DNA of 64,000 nt from positions 3,968,001-4,032,000 of the forward strand of contig CBDDIR010000003.1 in NCBI GenBank assembly GCA_965229115.1. Reading direction: 5' to 3'. Position numbers and translations under genes: made by a program. This stretch comes from UBA7672 sp965229115 (GTDB taxonomy: Bacteria > Pseudomonadota > Alphaproteobacteria > Caulobacterales > Hyphomonadaceae). Below the pieces are notes generated by a model. That model was given only the letters and a program-made list of their open reading frames with translations, ran no database searches and had not been told where the DNA came from. Position 1 is the stretch's first letter, and each line of letters begins with the position of its first letter. Shown piece by piece: positions 23,859-31,791 of this stretch.

Positions 23859-24529
23859 TGTACGTATCCGCCGCCCTGTCCCGGTCGCTCCATCTGTAGC
23901 AGAGATATGAGCGCTGCGCACCTGTCCTCGAGCGTGCGCGCTTCGAGCAGCGCCTGCTTCTCCGGATTCGTGAAGGGGCAGCCCGCCGAGAGTGAGTTGA
24001 TGAGGGTATCCACAGGCGCCTCGTCGACGGCGCCCCAGTCGGCCTTCATCGCGCCGCGCTCGAGATAGGTCTTGAGCGCATCGATCAGGCGCAGACGGGC
24101 GGAATCATCGAGTGCAGGTTGGCGCTCGAGGTCGCTGCCGAAGGCTTCCCAGTCGGCGCGGACGATGCGGTAGGCGCCGTCATGCTTGATCTCTTCGCGG
24201 ACGCGGAACCGGGTGATGCCGGTGAGGGCGATGAGGTAGCGGCCATCCTCGGTTTCCTGGAAGCCGGTGATGCGGCCAGCGCAGCCAACCTCTGCGAGAC
24301 TAGGCGAATCAGTGTCCGACGGGGTGGCGGGGGAGACGATGCCGGCGGGCTGGATCATGCCGATCAGGCGGTGTCCCACGAGGGCGGCATCCACCATCGA
24401 GAGGTAGCGCGGCTCGAAGATGTTCAGGGGAAGGACGGCCTTGGGGAAGAGCAGCGCGCCGCCGAGCGGGAACACGGGAATGGCGACGGGCAGTTCGGAC
24501 GGTTTACGATAGACGCGCGGCAATGCCAT
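23855..24529 (-). CDS. LON substrate-binding domain protein
   Basis: 224-residue stand-alone N-terminal domain of Lon protease (PUA-like fold), without the ATPase or peptidase parts. Blocks: IPVFPLGGALLFPKAVLPLNIFEPRYLSMVDAAL, IGMIQPAG, GCAGRITGFQETEDGRYLIALTGITRFRV. These proteins are often encoded next to thioredoxin and Trm112 genes in alphaproteobacteria; the YbbN-type thioredoxin here is about 5.6 kb away. Function unknown, possibly substrate presentation to proteases. Confidence 0.92.
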   Translation of the reverse strand: MALPRVYRKPSELPVAIPVFPLGGALLFPKAVLPLNIFEPRYLSMVDAALVGHRLIGMIQPAGIVSPATPSDTDSPSLAEVGCAGRITGFQETEDGRYLIALTGITRFRVREEIKHDGAYRIVRADWEAFGSDLERQPALDDSARLRLIDALKTYLERGAMKADWGAVDEAPVDTLINSLSAGCPFTNPEKQALLEARTLEDRCAALISLLQMERPGQGGGYVQ

Positions 24530-24652
24530 GGCCCTCTACTCGACAAGACGACCCCACGACGAGGCAGACCCTAGCATGAAATGGCTTGGGACACACCCGA
24601 GTCCAGTGGGGTAGCCCCGCGGGTCTGCCGCCAGCGCGTACGTGAATTTTTG

Positions 24653-25063
24653 TTATGGCGTGAAGGCGTGGACGACGAGGGCGCCCGCAACCGCAACATA
24701 GACCAGCATGGTGCCGAGGGTTCCCACGAGACGGCCAAAAGACGTGCCGCCGGATGAGGCAAGGCCGGTCGCGTGCAGGACGCGCGAGATCACCAGCAGG
24801 GCGCCGACGGCGTGGATGTACCAGGCGGGCATGCCGAGCAGGCCCAGGCCGATGATGCCGACAGCCAGGATCGGCACATCCTCGACCGCGTTGAGCTGGA
24901 CCCGCGTGACGCGGCCGAACTCCGGCGTGGTCTCGCCCGAGGGAACTTTCAGGACGCCGCGGCGATACCCGACATAGAATTTCAGGCCCATCATCACGAA
25001 GGCGAGCAGCCCGACGTAAAGCGCGGCCGCGTGCAGCGGCGCCATGCTGGTGAATATGTCCAC
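24653..25063 (-). CDS. MAPEG family membrane protein
   Basis: 136-residue, four-helix membrane protein of the MAPEG group (glutathione S-transferase-like). Blocks: LHAAALYVGLLAFVMMGLKFYVGYRRG, RVQLNAVEDVPILAVGIIGLGLLG and RVLHATG, the usual RxxxN ... E(N)VP and R-x-x-H pattern. The GTG at 25063 has GGGAGG five bases upstream and is preferred to the ATG at 25045. The longer frame to 25234 runs through a palindrome. Confidence 0.85.
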   Translation of the reverse strand: MDIFTSMAPLHAAALYVGLLAFVMMGLKFYVGYRRGVLKVPSGETTPEFGRVTRVQLNAVEDVPILAVGIIGLGLLGMPAWYIHAVGALLVISRVLHATGLASSGGTSFGRLVGTLGTMLVYVAVAGALVVHAFTP

Positions 25064-25439
25064 GGTGTCCTCCCGAACCCCAACGCCGTAGGCCCCATTG
25101 TCCTCCGTCGGGGGGAGAACAATGGGGCGAACTGGGGACATTTGCAAAAGAGCAGATGGCTCCGGGGAGGAAGCCTCGTCGCTGGAGGGGGGTCGAGAGG
25201 CATCCTCCACGCCTTCACCATCGCGGCCCAACATGACGCGATCATTGCAGCCAGATTATATCGATTGCGCCCCCCTTCGCGGCGCGAAATTGCGGGACTA
25301 GGTCTTCAGCACGGGCAGGGACCCGCCGGCGAAATGAGAAAGATTTCGCGACCCGACGCGGCCCATGACTGCCCGTGAAGATGTTCCGGTCCGGCTTCCA
25401 ACAGGAATGAAGCCGCGGGACGAAAAGGACGTGTCTCCG
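25064..25439. other. Divergent intergenic region
   Basis: Promoter region for the MAPEG gene (minus) and the small secreted gene (plus). Besides the palindrome at 25092-25128 nothing could be assigned. Confidence 0.5.
25092..25128. repeat. 37-bp palindrome
   Basis: Arms GCCCCATTGT and ACAATGGGGC pair perfectly; the inner CCTCC / GGGGGGA region continues the stem with one bulge. It lies 29 bases upstream of the MAPEG start, so it could be an attenuator or operator as well as a mobile repeat. Confidence 0.55.
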
Positions 25440-25748
25440 ATGAAACGCTCGATGAAATTCATTGTGACTGGTTCCCTGCTGGCGCTGTCGGCCGCCATGC
25501 CCATGAGCGCGCTTGCGGCGCCCAAGGCGCCCCCTGCCGCGGCGGCGTCGACGAAACAACAGATCAACTCCACCACCGGCGCGATCTCGGTGGTGAATGC
25601 GAGCGAAGTGAAGCTCGCCAATGGCGATACGTTCAAGTTGAGGCCCGGACTGAGTACGGCCGCGTTCAAGGCGGGCGAGAAGGTCAAGGTACACTGGAGC
25701 ATGAAGGACGGCGCGAAGTACGCGGAGAATATATCGGCGGCGAAGTAG
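25440..25748 (+). CDS. Small periplasmic DUF1344-like protein
   Basis: 102 residues with a signal peptide (cleaved near ALAAP) and a small domain TTGAISVVNASEVKLANGDTFKLRPGLSTAAFKAGEKVKVHWSM, which resembles the DUF1344 pattern (TGxIxxVD ... LxxGxxFxL ... KxGxKVxVxW). It probably forms a small beta-barrel in the periplasm. ATG 25440 is chosen; ATG 25452 is also possible. Function unknown. Confidence 0.65.
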   Translation: MKRSMKFIVTGSLLALSAAMPMSALAAPKAPPAAAASTKQQINSTTGAISVVNASEVKLANGDTFKLRPGLSTAAFKAGEKVKVHWSMKDGAKYAENISAAK

Positions 25749-25894
25749 GGCCGCGATGAGAGAGGTTTAGCGAGATCCCTCCCCGGGACAGCCTCTGGCG
25801 GGTGGAGCTTCGGCTCCACCCGTTTTTGTTTGGGCCGTTTTTGTTGCGTGGCGTGGCTTGGCGACCTAGACCGGCAGTAGCACGGGAGTGTTCC

Positions 25895-26404
25895 ATGGCT
25901 ACGGACGACAGGCTTTATCGGTCGATCGCGGCGGCGAAGCCGAAGCTGGTGACGGGCGTGCCGGACGGGATGCTGGCGCAGACGATCATGTTGTGCGCTG
26001 CGTCCGATGATTTTCCCTACATCGCCTGCGCGCGGGAAGAGGAGTGCATCGGGGTTGCCTCGGGCGCTGCGATGGCGGGCGAGCGGGCTGTCGTGATGGT
26101 GCAGAATGCGGGGCTGCTCAATTCGCTGGGGGCGCTGGCGACGATGGGGCTGCGCTATGGCTTGCCGTTCGTGGTGATCGTGACCAATCGCGGGGCGCTG
26201 GCTGATCCCAATGGCTATGACATCGAGAAGCGCGAGGCGTTCGATGCGGGCGTGCGGCCGATGGCGCGGGTGTTCGATTTCGACGCCGCGGATTTTCCCG
26301 ATGACCTGATCCCGGCTGCGTTCAAGTGGGCGGAGGCGGCGCGCAAGCCGGTGATCATTGCGCTGGAGAAGCGGCTGGGGTCTGGCGGCGGAGCTGCGGC
26401 ATGA
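25895..26404 (+). CDS. TPP-dependent decarboxylase, N-terminal (PYR) subunit
   Basis: 169-residue half of a two-subunit thiamine-diphosphate enzyme, like ComD of sulfopyruvate decarboxylase or the first half of phosphonopyruvate decarboxylase. The PYR-domain pattern is LVTGVPDG, ACAREEECIGVASGAAMAGERAVVMVQNAGLLNSLGALATM (catalytic-type Glu in REEE) and PFVVIVTNRG. ATG 25895 is 11 bases after CGGGAG. It overlaps the next subunit start by ATGA. No coenzyme M, phosphonate or sulfonate genes are near, so the substrate is unknown. Confidence 0.8.
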   Translation: MATDDRLYRSIAAAKPKLVTGVPDGMLAQTIMLCAASDDFPYIACAREEECIGVASGAAMAGERAVVMVQNAGLLNSLGALATMGLRYGLPFVVIVTNRGALADPNGYDIEKREAFDAGVRPMARVFDFDAADFPDDLIPAAFKWAEAARKPVIIALEKRLGSGGGAAA

Positions 26405-26964
26405 GCAATCTTCCCTCCCAGCAGGATGCGATTGCGGCGGCGCTGGCGCTGTATCCGAGCCGGCCGTTTGCGGTGAGTGATATCGGCTCGCAGTCGGGCT
26501 GGCTGAAGGGCGCGGGGCATGATCCGCGCAATCTGTATGTGTCGGGGCCGATGGGTCTGGCGACGTCGGTGGCGCTGGGGCTGGCTGCTGTGCGGCCGGA
26601 TGATCAGGTGCTGGCGATTGCGGGCGATGGCGCGCTGGCCATGAATCTGACGTCGCTGGCGACGATCGTGGGGGCCAAGCCGAAGAACCTGTCGATCCTG
26701 CTGGTGGACAATCGCGTGTACGAGTTCACGGCGAGCGTGCCGACGCCGACGCGGGATATGGACTGGCTGGCTGTGGGGCGTGCGTTCTTCGGGGAAGGGC
26801 AGTGTGTGCGACTGTCCGATCTGACGGCGGAGCGTTGGGCGGGCATTGCGCGGCCGGCGATGATCGTCGCGGATGTGGCGCCGGCGCCTGCGAAGCCGCC
26901 CGCGCTTGGCATGACGCCGGCGATGATCCGGATGGAATTCCTCAAGGCTTCCCGCCAGGGTTGA
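26401..26964 (+). CDS. TPP-dependent decarboxylase, C-terminal (PP) subunit
   Basis: 187-residue partner of the preceding gene, like ComE. The TPP motif is GDGALAMNLTSLATIVG followed about 25 residues on by LLVDNRVYE, the GDG-N(25-30)-(D)N signature that holds Mg-diphosphate. The region YVSGPMGLATSVALGLAAVRPDD also fits. Start overlaps the upstream stop, so a 1:1 complex is likely. A split phosphonopyruvate or sulfopyruvate decarboxylase is the closest family; actual 2-oxoacid substrate is not inferable. Confidence 0.8.
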   Translation: MSNLPSQQDAIAAALALYPSRPFAVSDIGSQSGWLKGAGHDPRNLYVSGPMGLATSVALGLAAVRPDDQVLAIAGDGALAMNLTSLATIVGAKPKNLSILLVDNRVYEFTASVPTPTRDMDWLAVGRAFFGEGQCVRLSDLTAERWAGIARPAMIVADVAPAPAKPPALGMTPAMIRMEFLKASRQG

Positions 26965-27051
26965 GCGTAGCGGCGCGCTTATCGCTTCTCGCCTGTGGCG
27001 TGCTTGTGGAGTCATGACCATCAGTTAAGCGTGGGCTCAGGGGACTGGCTC

Positions 27052-28113
27052 ATGCTCAGCAGTATTCAATATCTCCGCGGCATCGCGGCGCTTTCTGTCG
27101 TCGTGTTCCACCTCCAGCCGCGCCTGTTGGGATTGGGGTATGAAGGCTACTGGCCGGGCTTCTTTGCGTCTGGCGTAGATCTGTTCTTTGTCCTCTCCGG
27201 CTTCCTGATGTGGGTGACGACGGCTGAAGCGAAGACGGCGCCGTTGGACTTCTTCGTGCGCAGGGTTCAGCGCATCGTGCCAATGTACTGGATCGTCACG
27301 GCCTTCATCCTCGCGATCGTCTTCATTGCTCCGCAGGCCATTTCGAGCGGCGGCGTCAGCGCCGAATTCATCGAGGGCTCGTTCCTGTTCATTCCGGTGG
27401 CTGATCCGGGCAACGGACATATGGAGCCGTTGCTGCCGCAAGGATGGACGCTGAATCTCGAGATGGCGTTCTATGTGCTGTTCGCCGTGGCGCTGTTCCT
27501 GCCGGTGCGGTCGCGGCTCTTCGTGGTTCTGGGCGTGCTGTCGGGCTTCGCTCTGCTGAGCCTGGAGGGCCTTGATCCGCAATCCTGGCTTGGCTTCTAC
27601 GCAAACCAGATCGTGCTCGAATTCGGGTTCGGCATCCTCGTCGGCGTGTGGTGGCTCGCGCGGCGCAAGCGTGTTGCAGAGGGCGGGAGCCGACAGAAAT
27701 TGCTGGGCCGCATCTGGCTTGCGGCCGGGATCATTGCTTTTGGCGTATTGACGGTAGTCGCTCCCGGCCTCGATCAGGCATGGCGCGCGGGCGTGCCAGC
27801 GGCCTTGGTGCTGATCGGGGCGTTGCTGCTCGACGGCGTCGAAATCCCGTTCCTGCGATTGCTCGGCGATGCGTCGTACACGCTCTACCTGGTGCACGGC
27901 ATCATACTGTCGGGGTTGCTGGTCTGCTGGCGGGTGGCGCATCTGGATGCGTTGCCCTTCAGCCTGCCTTTGTTCTCGGTTGTCGGCGTTATCGCTTCTG
28001 TCATCGGCGGCATCATTATTTATGAGTTCGTCGAGAAGCCGATCACGAACTGGTTCAAGGCGAGGCGCTCGAGACGGATCGCGCAGCCTGCGACGGATAC
28101 GGCGGGGAACTGA
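27052..28113 (+). CDS. Acyltransferase 3 family membrane protein
   Basis: Integral membrane O-acyltransferase of 353 residues with about ten helices, likely decorating an exopolysaccharide or LPS sugar. The family start is clear: SIQYLRGIAALSVVVFHLQ (catalytic-type His), GVDLFFVLSGFLMW, and RVQRIVPMYWIV. Terminal helices YTLYLVHGIIL and FVEKPI are also typical. ATG 27052 begins the first helix. A palindromic repeat follows the gene. Confidence 0.9.
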   Translation: MLSSIQYLRGIAALSVVVFHLQPRLLGLGYEGYWPGFFASGVDLFFVLSGFLMWVTTAEAKTAPLDFFVRRVQRIVPMYWIVTAFILAIVFIAPQAISSGGVSAEFIEGSFLFIPVADPGNGHMEPLLPQGWTLNLEMAFYVLFAVALFLPVRSRLFVVLGVLSGFALLSLEGLDPQSWLGFYANQIVLEFGFGILVGVWWLARRKRVAEGGSRQKLLGRIWLAAGIIAFGVLTVVAPGLDQAWRAGVPAALVLIGALLLDGVEIPFLRLLGDASYTLYLVHGIILSGLLVCWRVAHLDALPFSLPLFSVVGVIASVIGGIIIYEFVEKPITNWFKARRSRRIAQPATDTAGN

Positions 28114-28149
28114 GTTCGCCGCGTCGGGCCTAGTGGCTAGCTACTCACG

Positions 28150-28274
28150 CATCCTTCGAGACGATCGACGCTTTGCGTCGATCCCTCAGGATGAGGCTGG
28201 TTGCCTTTGATGCACCAAGATACCGCCCACTGACCTCATCCTGAGGGATCGCGAAGCGATCGTCTCGAAGGATG
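28150..28274. repeat. Palindromic repeat element, 125 bp
   Basis: Arms begin CATCCTTCGAGACGATCG and end CGATCGTCTCGAAGGATG, exact inverse of each other; both continue inward to matching CCTCAGGATGAGG / CCTCATCCTGAGG cores. It sits between the acyltransferase and TetR genes. A lone left arm of the same element occurs at 29561-29578. Confidence 0.85.
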
Positions 28275-28308
28275 TGTTCGTAGCGCTGAATGATCTGCAT
28301 CTTGTAAT

Positions 28309-28324
28309 TACCGAACGTTCGGTA
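28309..28324. promoter_or_regulatory. TetR-type operator
   Basis: Perfect 16-bp palindrome TACCGAACGTTCGGTA followed by TATATA, 27 bases before the tetR start. Its position over the promoter implies autorepression of the TetR/PNPOx operon. Confidence 0.8.
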
Positions 28325-28350
28325 TATATAGGCGTCAAGAGGAAAAGCTG

Positions 28351-28917
28351 ATGGCGCGTCCGCAGTCGATAGATGAGGAAGAATTACTCTCGCGGCTGGG
28401 GCGGGTGTTTCGCGACGTTGGCTATGAGGGCGCTTCGGTTGCGGTGCTGTCGGAGGCGACGGGGCTGCAGAAGGCGAGCCTTTATCACCGCTATCCCGGC
28501 GGGAAGCAGGAGATGGCCGAGCACGTGCTGTCGGCCGCGATGGCGTGGTTCGGCGAACATGTGGTGGCGCATCTCAATGGTGAGGGGGCGCCGGAGCGGC
28601 GATTGGCGGAGGTCACGAAGAGCCTGAGCACTTTCTATGAGGGCGGGCGACAGGCGTGTCTGCTGAACGTGCTGGCCTCGCCGCGTGTTGAGAGCGGACC
28701 TTTTTCTCCTGCGATCAAGGCTGCGATTGAACAGTTGGTGGATGGGTTCGCGAAGCTCGCGCGCGACGCAGGGCTTGGGGCGCGTCTGGCGCGGGAGAGG
28801 GGAGCGCGGGCGCTGATGCTGGTGCAGGGCGGGCTGGTGTTGTCGCGGGGGCTTGGGTCGGTTGAACCGTTCCGGCTGGCGCTGAAGGCGTTGCCGGGAG
28901 AGTTGCTGAAGGAGTGA
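28351..28917 (+). CDS. TetR family transcriptional regulator
   Basis: 188-residue repressor. The N-terminal HTH is typical: LLSRLGRVFRDVGYEGASVAVLSEATGLQKASLYHRYPGGKQEM (about residues 12-52). The C-terminal half is a helical ligand and dimer domain, with a single Cys in QACLLNVLASP. ATG 28351 follows AGAGGA. A perfect 16-bp palindrome upstream is its likely operator. The next gene, a PNPOx-like protein, begins eight bases later and is the probable regulated target. Confidence 0.93.
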   Translation: MARPQSIDEEELLSRLGRVFRDVGYEGASVAVLSEATGLQKASLYHRYPGGKQEMAEHVLSAAMAWFGEHVVAHLNGEGAPERRLAEVTKSLSTFYEGGRQACLLNVLASPRVESGPFSPAIKAAIEQLVDGFAKLARDAGLGARLARERGARALMLVQGGLVLSRGLGSVEPFRLALKALPGELLKE

Positions 28918-28924
28918 AGGCGTC

Positions 28925-29530
28925 ATGACGCACAAATATCTCTCCACGCTTTTTACGGATGATGTGAAGGCCGCGCAGGCCGAGAACGGCAGCCGGACTG
29001 GTTATGCGCGCTTTGACGGGCCAGCGGAGGCGGATGAGCTGACGGAAGCTGAAGCCGACTTCATCGCGGTGCGCGACAGCTTCTACATGGCGACGGTTTC
29101 GGAGAATGGCTGGCCGTATATCCAGCATCGCGGCGGGCCGGCGGGCTTCCTGAAAGTGCTGGATGCCAAGACGCTGGCCTTTGCCGATTTTCGCGGCAAC
29201 CGGCAGTACATCAGCGTCGGCAACATCAAGCACGACGACAGGGTGTCGTTGTTCCTGATGGATTATCCGCGTCAGGGCAGGTTGAAGATTCTCGGGCGGA
29301 TGCAGGCCGTGGATCTGGCCGACAAGCCGGAGCTGGCTGAGGCGCTGGCGATGCCGGGCTACAGGGCCAAGGTTGAGCGTGCGCTGGTGATCAAGGTCGA
29401 GGCATTCGACTGGAATTGCCCGCAACACATAACGCAGCGCTTCACGCTGGCGGAGATTGAGCCGGCGGTGAGTTCGCTGCGGGCGAAGATTGCGGAGCTG
29501 GAGAAGAAGCTGGCCGAGAAGGCGGCTTGA
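28925..29530 (+). CDS. Pyridoxamine 5'-phosphate oxidase-like flavoprotein
   Basis: 201-residue split-barrel protein. Blocks: DFIAVRDSFYMATVSENGWPYIQHRGGPAGFLKVLD and TLAFADFRGNRQYISVGNI, with VSLFLMDYPRQGRLKILGRM, the pattern of PNPOx-like FMN or F420 proteins. A C-terminal helix (SSLRAKIAELEKKLAEK) is predicted coiled coil. It is co-transcribed with tetR. The substrate is unknown; stress or redox detoxification is inference from the regulator. Confidence 0.85.
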   Translation: MTHKYLSTLFTDDVKAAQAENGSRTGYARFDGPAEADELTEAEADFIAVRDSFYMATVSENGWPYIQHRGGPAGFLKVLDAKTLAFADFRGNRQYISVGNIKHDDRVSLFLMDYPRQGRLKILGRMQAVDLADKPELAEALAMPGYRAKVERALVIKVEAFDWNCPQHITQRFTLAEIEPAVSSLRAKIAELEKKLAEKAA

Positions 29531-29560
29531 GCGGTGTGGGCTGGCTGGGTGCGTTGAACC

Positions 29561-29578
29561 CATCCTTCGAGACGATCG
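29561..29578. repeat. Solo arm of the 28150 palindrome
   Basis: 18 bases identical to the left arm at 28150-28167, without the distal partner. About 40 bases further on, the DUF559-flanking repeat begins. Confidence 0.7.
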
Positions 29579-29616
29579 CTTTGCGTTCGGCTAGGATGGG
29601 GTCAGCGGAGGCCCGT

Positions 29617-29664
29617 CCTCCCCTGCGAAGCGGGGGAGGTGGCGCGCAGCGACGGAGGGGGAGG
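29617..29664. repeat. DUF559-flanking palindromic repeat, upstream copy
   Basis: Hairpin CCTCCCC-TGCGAAG-CGGGGAGG-type core followed by GGCGCGCAGCGACGGAGGGG. It is inverted relative to the copy at 30084-30130 and related to the arms at 21760-21917. Confidence 0.75.
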
Positions 29665-29694
29665 CAGCGGTAAGTTTGCCGGTGTCAGGGGGTG

Positions 29695-30120
29695 ATGCGG
29701 AAAATCGAGAAGAAGGCGATGGCGCGGAGGCTTCGCAAGAAGCTCACGTCAGCCAAAGCACTGATGTGGTGGCGGTTGCGCCGCGACTATGGAGACTGGC
29801 GCTTCCGGCGACAGCATCCTGTGGGCCCATACATCGCAGACTTCGCATGTATCGAAGCCCGGCTGGTGATCGAGATCGATGGCGCTACCCACTCTTCCCC
29901 CGAAGACATCGCCCACGATGAAAGGCGCACACGTTTCCTGAATGCCCAGGGTTGGCGAGTTGCGCGGTTCTGGAATGACGAAGTTGTTCGGAACCGTGAT
30001 GCTGTGCGCGACACCATAGTTGCCCTGCTTCAGCAGCAGATTTCGGCCTTGCGGGAAGCTGAACGCCAGCCCCCTTCCGGCGTCCCCCATCCGTCCGCTT
30101 CGCGTCCACCTTCCCCGTAA
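29695..30120 (+). CDS. DUF559 family endonuclease-like protein
   Basis: 141-residue protein of the DUF559 family, a Vsr-related PD-(D/E)XK-type nuclease fold. Family blocks: ARRLRKKLTSAKALMWWRLR, FRRQHPVGPYIADFAC (catalytic Asp), LVIEIDGATHS (catalytic Glu; Asp-Gly), DERRTRFLNAQGWRVARFWNDEV. The last 20 codons, from about PPSGVPHPSASRPPSP on, are encoded by a palindromic repeat rather than by the domain. ATG 29695 is preferred to the GTG at 29692. It is bracketed by inverted repeats of one family. Confidence 0.88.
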   Translation: MRKIEKKAMARRLRKKLTSAKALMWWRLRRDYGDWRFRRQHPVGPYIADFACIEARLVIEIDGATHSSPEDIAHDERRTRFLNAQGWRVARFWNDEVVRNRDAVRDTIVALLQQQISALREAERQPPSGVPHPSASRPPSP

Positions 30121-30130
30121 ACGGGGAAGG
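30084..30130. repeat. DUF559-flanking palindromic repeat, downstream copy
   Basis: CCATCCGTCC ... TCCACC then perfect hairpin CCTTCCCCGT / ACGGGGAAGG (30109-30130). Inverted relative to 29617-29664 and sharing the CCGTC ... CGCG ... CCACCT order. It contains the stop codon of the DUF559 gene. Confidence 0.75.
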
Positions 30131-30135
30131 ACGGT

Positions 30136-31077
30136 TTAGCGGAAGCGCAACGCCGAGAGGCGGCGGCGGCCTTCCTTCACGATGTCGGATTTCGGGCCGA
30201 GGGCTTCGAAGATTTTGAAGAGCTGCTCTTTGGCGGCGCCTTCTTTCCATTCGAAGTTCTTGTCGAGGATGGCGAGGAGCTGGTCGACGGCTTCCTCGTG
30301 TTTGTCCTGACCTGCGAGAATGCCGGCGAGTTCGAAGCGGGCGTCCCAGTCGGTCGGCGTGTTGTTGACCCGCGTCTTGAGCTCCAGCGTCTCGTCCGGC
30401 TTGGACGTGTGGCTGTAGAGGTCGAGCGTTGCGAAGACGCCGACGGCTGAGGGATGCTTGCGGTTGGCTTCCGGGATCATCTCGGCGATCTGGCGGGCGC
30501 GGTCGACATCGCCTGCCTTGATGTAGCAGCGCGAGAGGCCGGCGAGGGCTTCGATATTGTCCGGCTCCTGCGCGAGGACGGCGGAGTAGATTTCGGCGGC
30601 GGCGGTGAAGTCGCCAGCGTCGGCGGCGTCTTCGGCGGCAGCGAGAAGTTCGGCGACGCTCGGGCCATCGGCTGCGCTGCCGTCACCCTTCAGCTTGTCG
30701 ATGAAGGCGCGGACCTGGCTTTCGGGCAGGGCGCCCATGAAGGCGTCGACCGGTTGGCCGTTCTTGAAGGCGACGACGGTCGGGATCGACTGCGAGCCGG
30801 TCATCTTGGCGATCTGGCTGAAGACGCCCGGGTTCTTGTCGACGTCGATCTTGACCATTTTCACGGCGCCGTTGTTCTCGCCGACGACTTTCTCGAGCGT
30901 GGGCCCAAGCGAGCGGCAGGGGCCGCACCAGGTGGCCCAGAAGTCGACGATGACCGGAACTTCCTTCGACGGCTCGATCACGTCAGCCATGAAGGTCTGG
31001 TCCGTGCCGTCGGTCACGTGCGGGCTCTTCGAGCCTCCAGCGGGGGGACGACCTGCGCCAGCGCCGATGATGTCCAC
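30136..31077 (-). CDS. YbbN/CnoX-like thioredoxin with TPR C-terminus
   Basis: 313-residue cytoplasmic chaperedoxin-like protein. Thioredoxin domain at about 25-125 with active site WCGPC (Cys51, Cys54) in IVDFWATWCGPCRSLGP and the cis-Pro segment SIPTVVAFKNG. The C-terminal 180 residues form TPR-like helices (AAEIYSAVLAQEPDNIEALAGLSRCYI). Start is GTG 31077 with CAGGAG eight bases upstream. In alphaproteobacteria this gene usually neighbours LON and Trm112 genes; here they are separated by roughly 5.6 kb of other genes and repeats. Confidence 0.93.
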   Translation of the reverse strand: MDIIGAGAGRPPAGGSKSPHVTDGTDQTFMADVIEPSKEVPVIVDFWATWCGPCRSLGPTLEKVVGENNGAVKMVKIDVDKNPGVFSQIAKMTGSQSIPTVVAFKNGQPVDAFMGALPESQVRAFIDKLKGDGSAADGPSVAELLAAAEDAADAGDFTAAAEIYSAVLAQEPDNIEALAGLSRCYIKAGDVDRARQIAEMIPEANRKHPSAVGVFATLDLYSHTSKPDETLELKTRVNNTPTDWDARFELAGILAGQDKHEEAVDQLLAILDKNFEWKEGAAKEQLFKIFEALGPKSDIVKEGRRRLSALRFR

Positions 31078-31164
31078 GGAAACAGCTCCTGAAACATGGG
31101 TGGGCCGACGATCCGGCCCGGTTGGACCACTAGATGGGCCCGGCCCCCTGAAACAGCAACGTCC

Positions 31165-31746
31165 TCAGGCCGTACCCAGTTTCGTGAAGTCTATGCGGGT
31201 CACCGTATGGCCCGTCGCTTCGGCAAAGGAAAGGAAGTCCTCCCGCGAAATCGCGGTGGTCATGTCGTTGCGGAGCGGGTGAAAATTGAGCGTTTCGTGG
31301 GCCAGAAGGGCCTCTTCCAGCACGAAACGCACCCGTTTTGCCGTGTCATTGAGCACCGAGAAGCCGGTGACGGACCCGGCGGTAACACCCAGCGCGTCCC
31401 AGAGCAGGGGGGCGTCGGTGAAGGACAGGCGCTGGGTTCCCAGCACCCGGTGGACCTGGTTGAGGGCGAGCTGGCTGGAGCCCAGGGCCGAGATCAGGAC
31501 GAGCTGGCCGGTCTTGTCCTTCATGAAGAGGTTCTTGGTGTGACCGCCCGGCATGTCGGCTTTCACCTTGGAGCTTTCGGCCACGGTGAAGACCATCGGG
31601 TGGGTCAGTGTTTTCGTCTTGATGCCCAGCCGGTCGAGATAGGCGAACAGGGGCTTTTCCGGCTCGCGGCTGAAATCGTCCGGCGCGGGCATGGGGCCGC
31701 GCTGGCCAGTCTCAGGATCATTCGAGGGGGCGCTTTGCTCTGTCAT
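31165..31746 (-). CDS. YbaK/ProX-type aminoacyl-tRNA deacylase
   Basis: 193-residue trans-editing protein of the YbaK/ProX fold that hydrolyses mischarged Ala- or Cys-tRNA-Pro. Blocks: HPMVFTVAESSKVKADMPGGHTKNLFMKDKTGQLVLISALGSS (the conserved editing Lys lies in HTKNLFMKD) and LGVTAGSVTGFSVLND. An N-terminal acidic/proline extension of about 25 residues precedes the domain. ATG 31746 is chosen, as the longer open frame to 32664 is antisense to the next gene. The specificity is most likely ProXp-Ala. Confidence 0.9.
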   Translation of the reverse strand: MTEQSAPSNDPETGQRGPMPAPDDFSREPEKPLFAYLDRLGIKTKTLTHPMVFTVAESSKVKADMPGGHTKNLFMKDKTGQLVLISALGSSQLALNQVHRVLGTQRLSFTDAPLLWDALGVTAGSVTGFSVLNDTAKRVRFVLEEALLAHETLNFHPLRNDMTTAISREDFLSFAEATGHTVTRIDFTKLGTA

Positions 31747-31791
31747 GCGGGCTGGTCTAAATGTCGGGCGCTTGCCCGGGAAGGACATTTC

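Noticed and set aside
26215..27021. 268-codon minus-strand frame over the TPP subunits
   Set aside because: Arg/His-rich antisense shadow; the plus-strand genes have TPP motifs.
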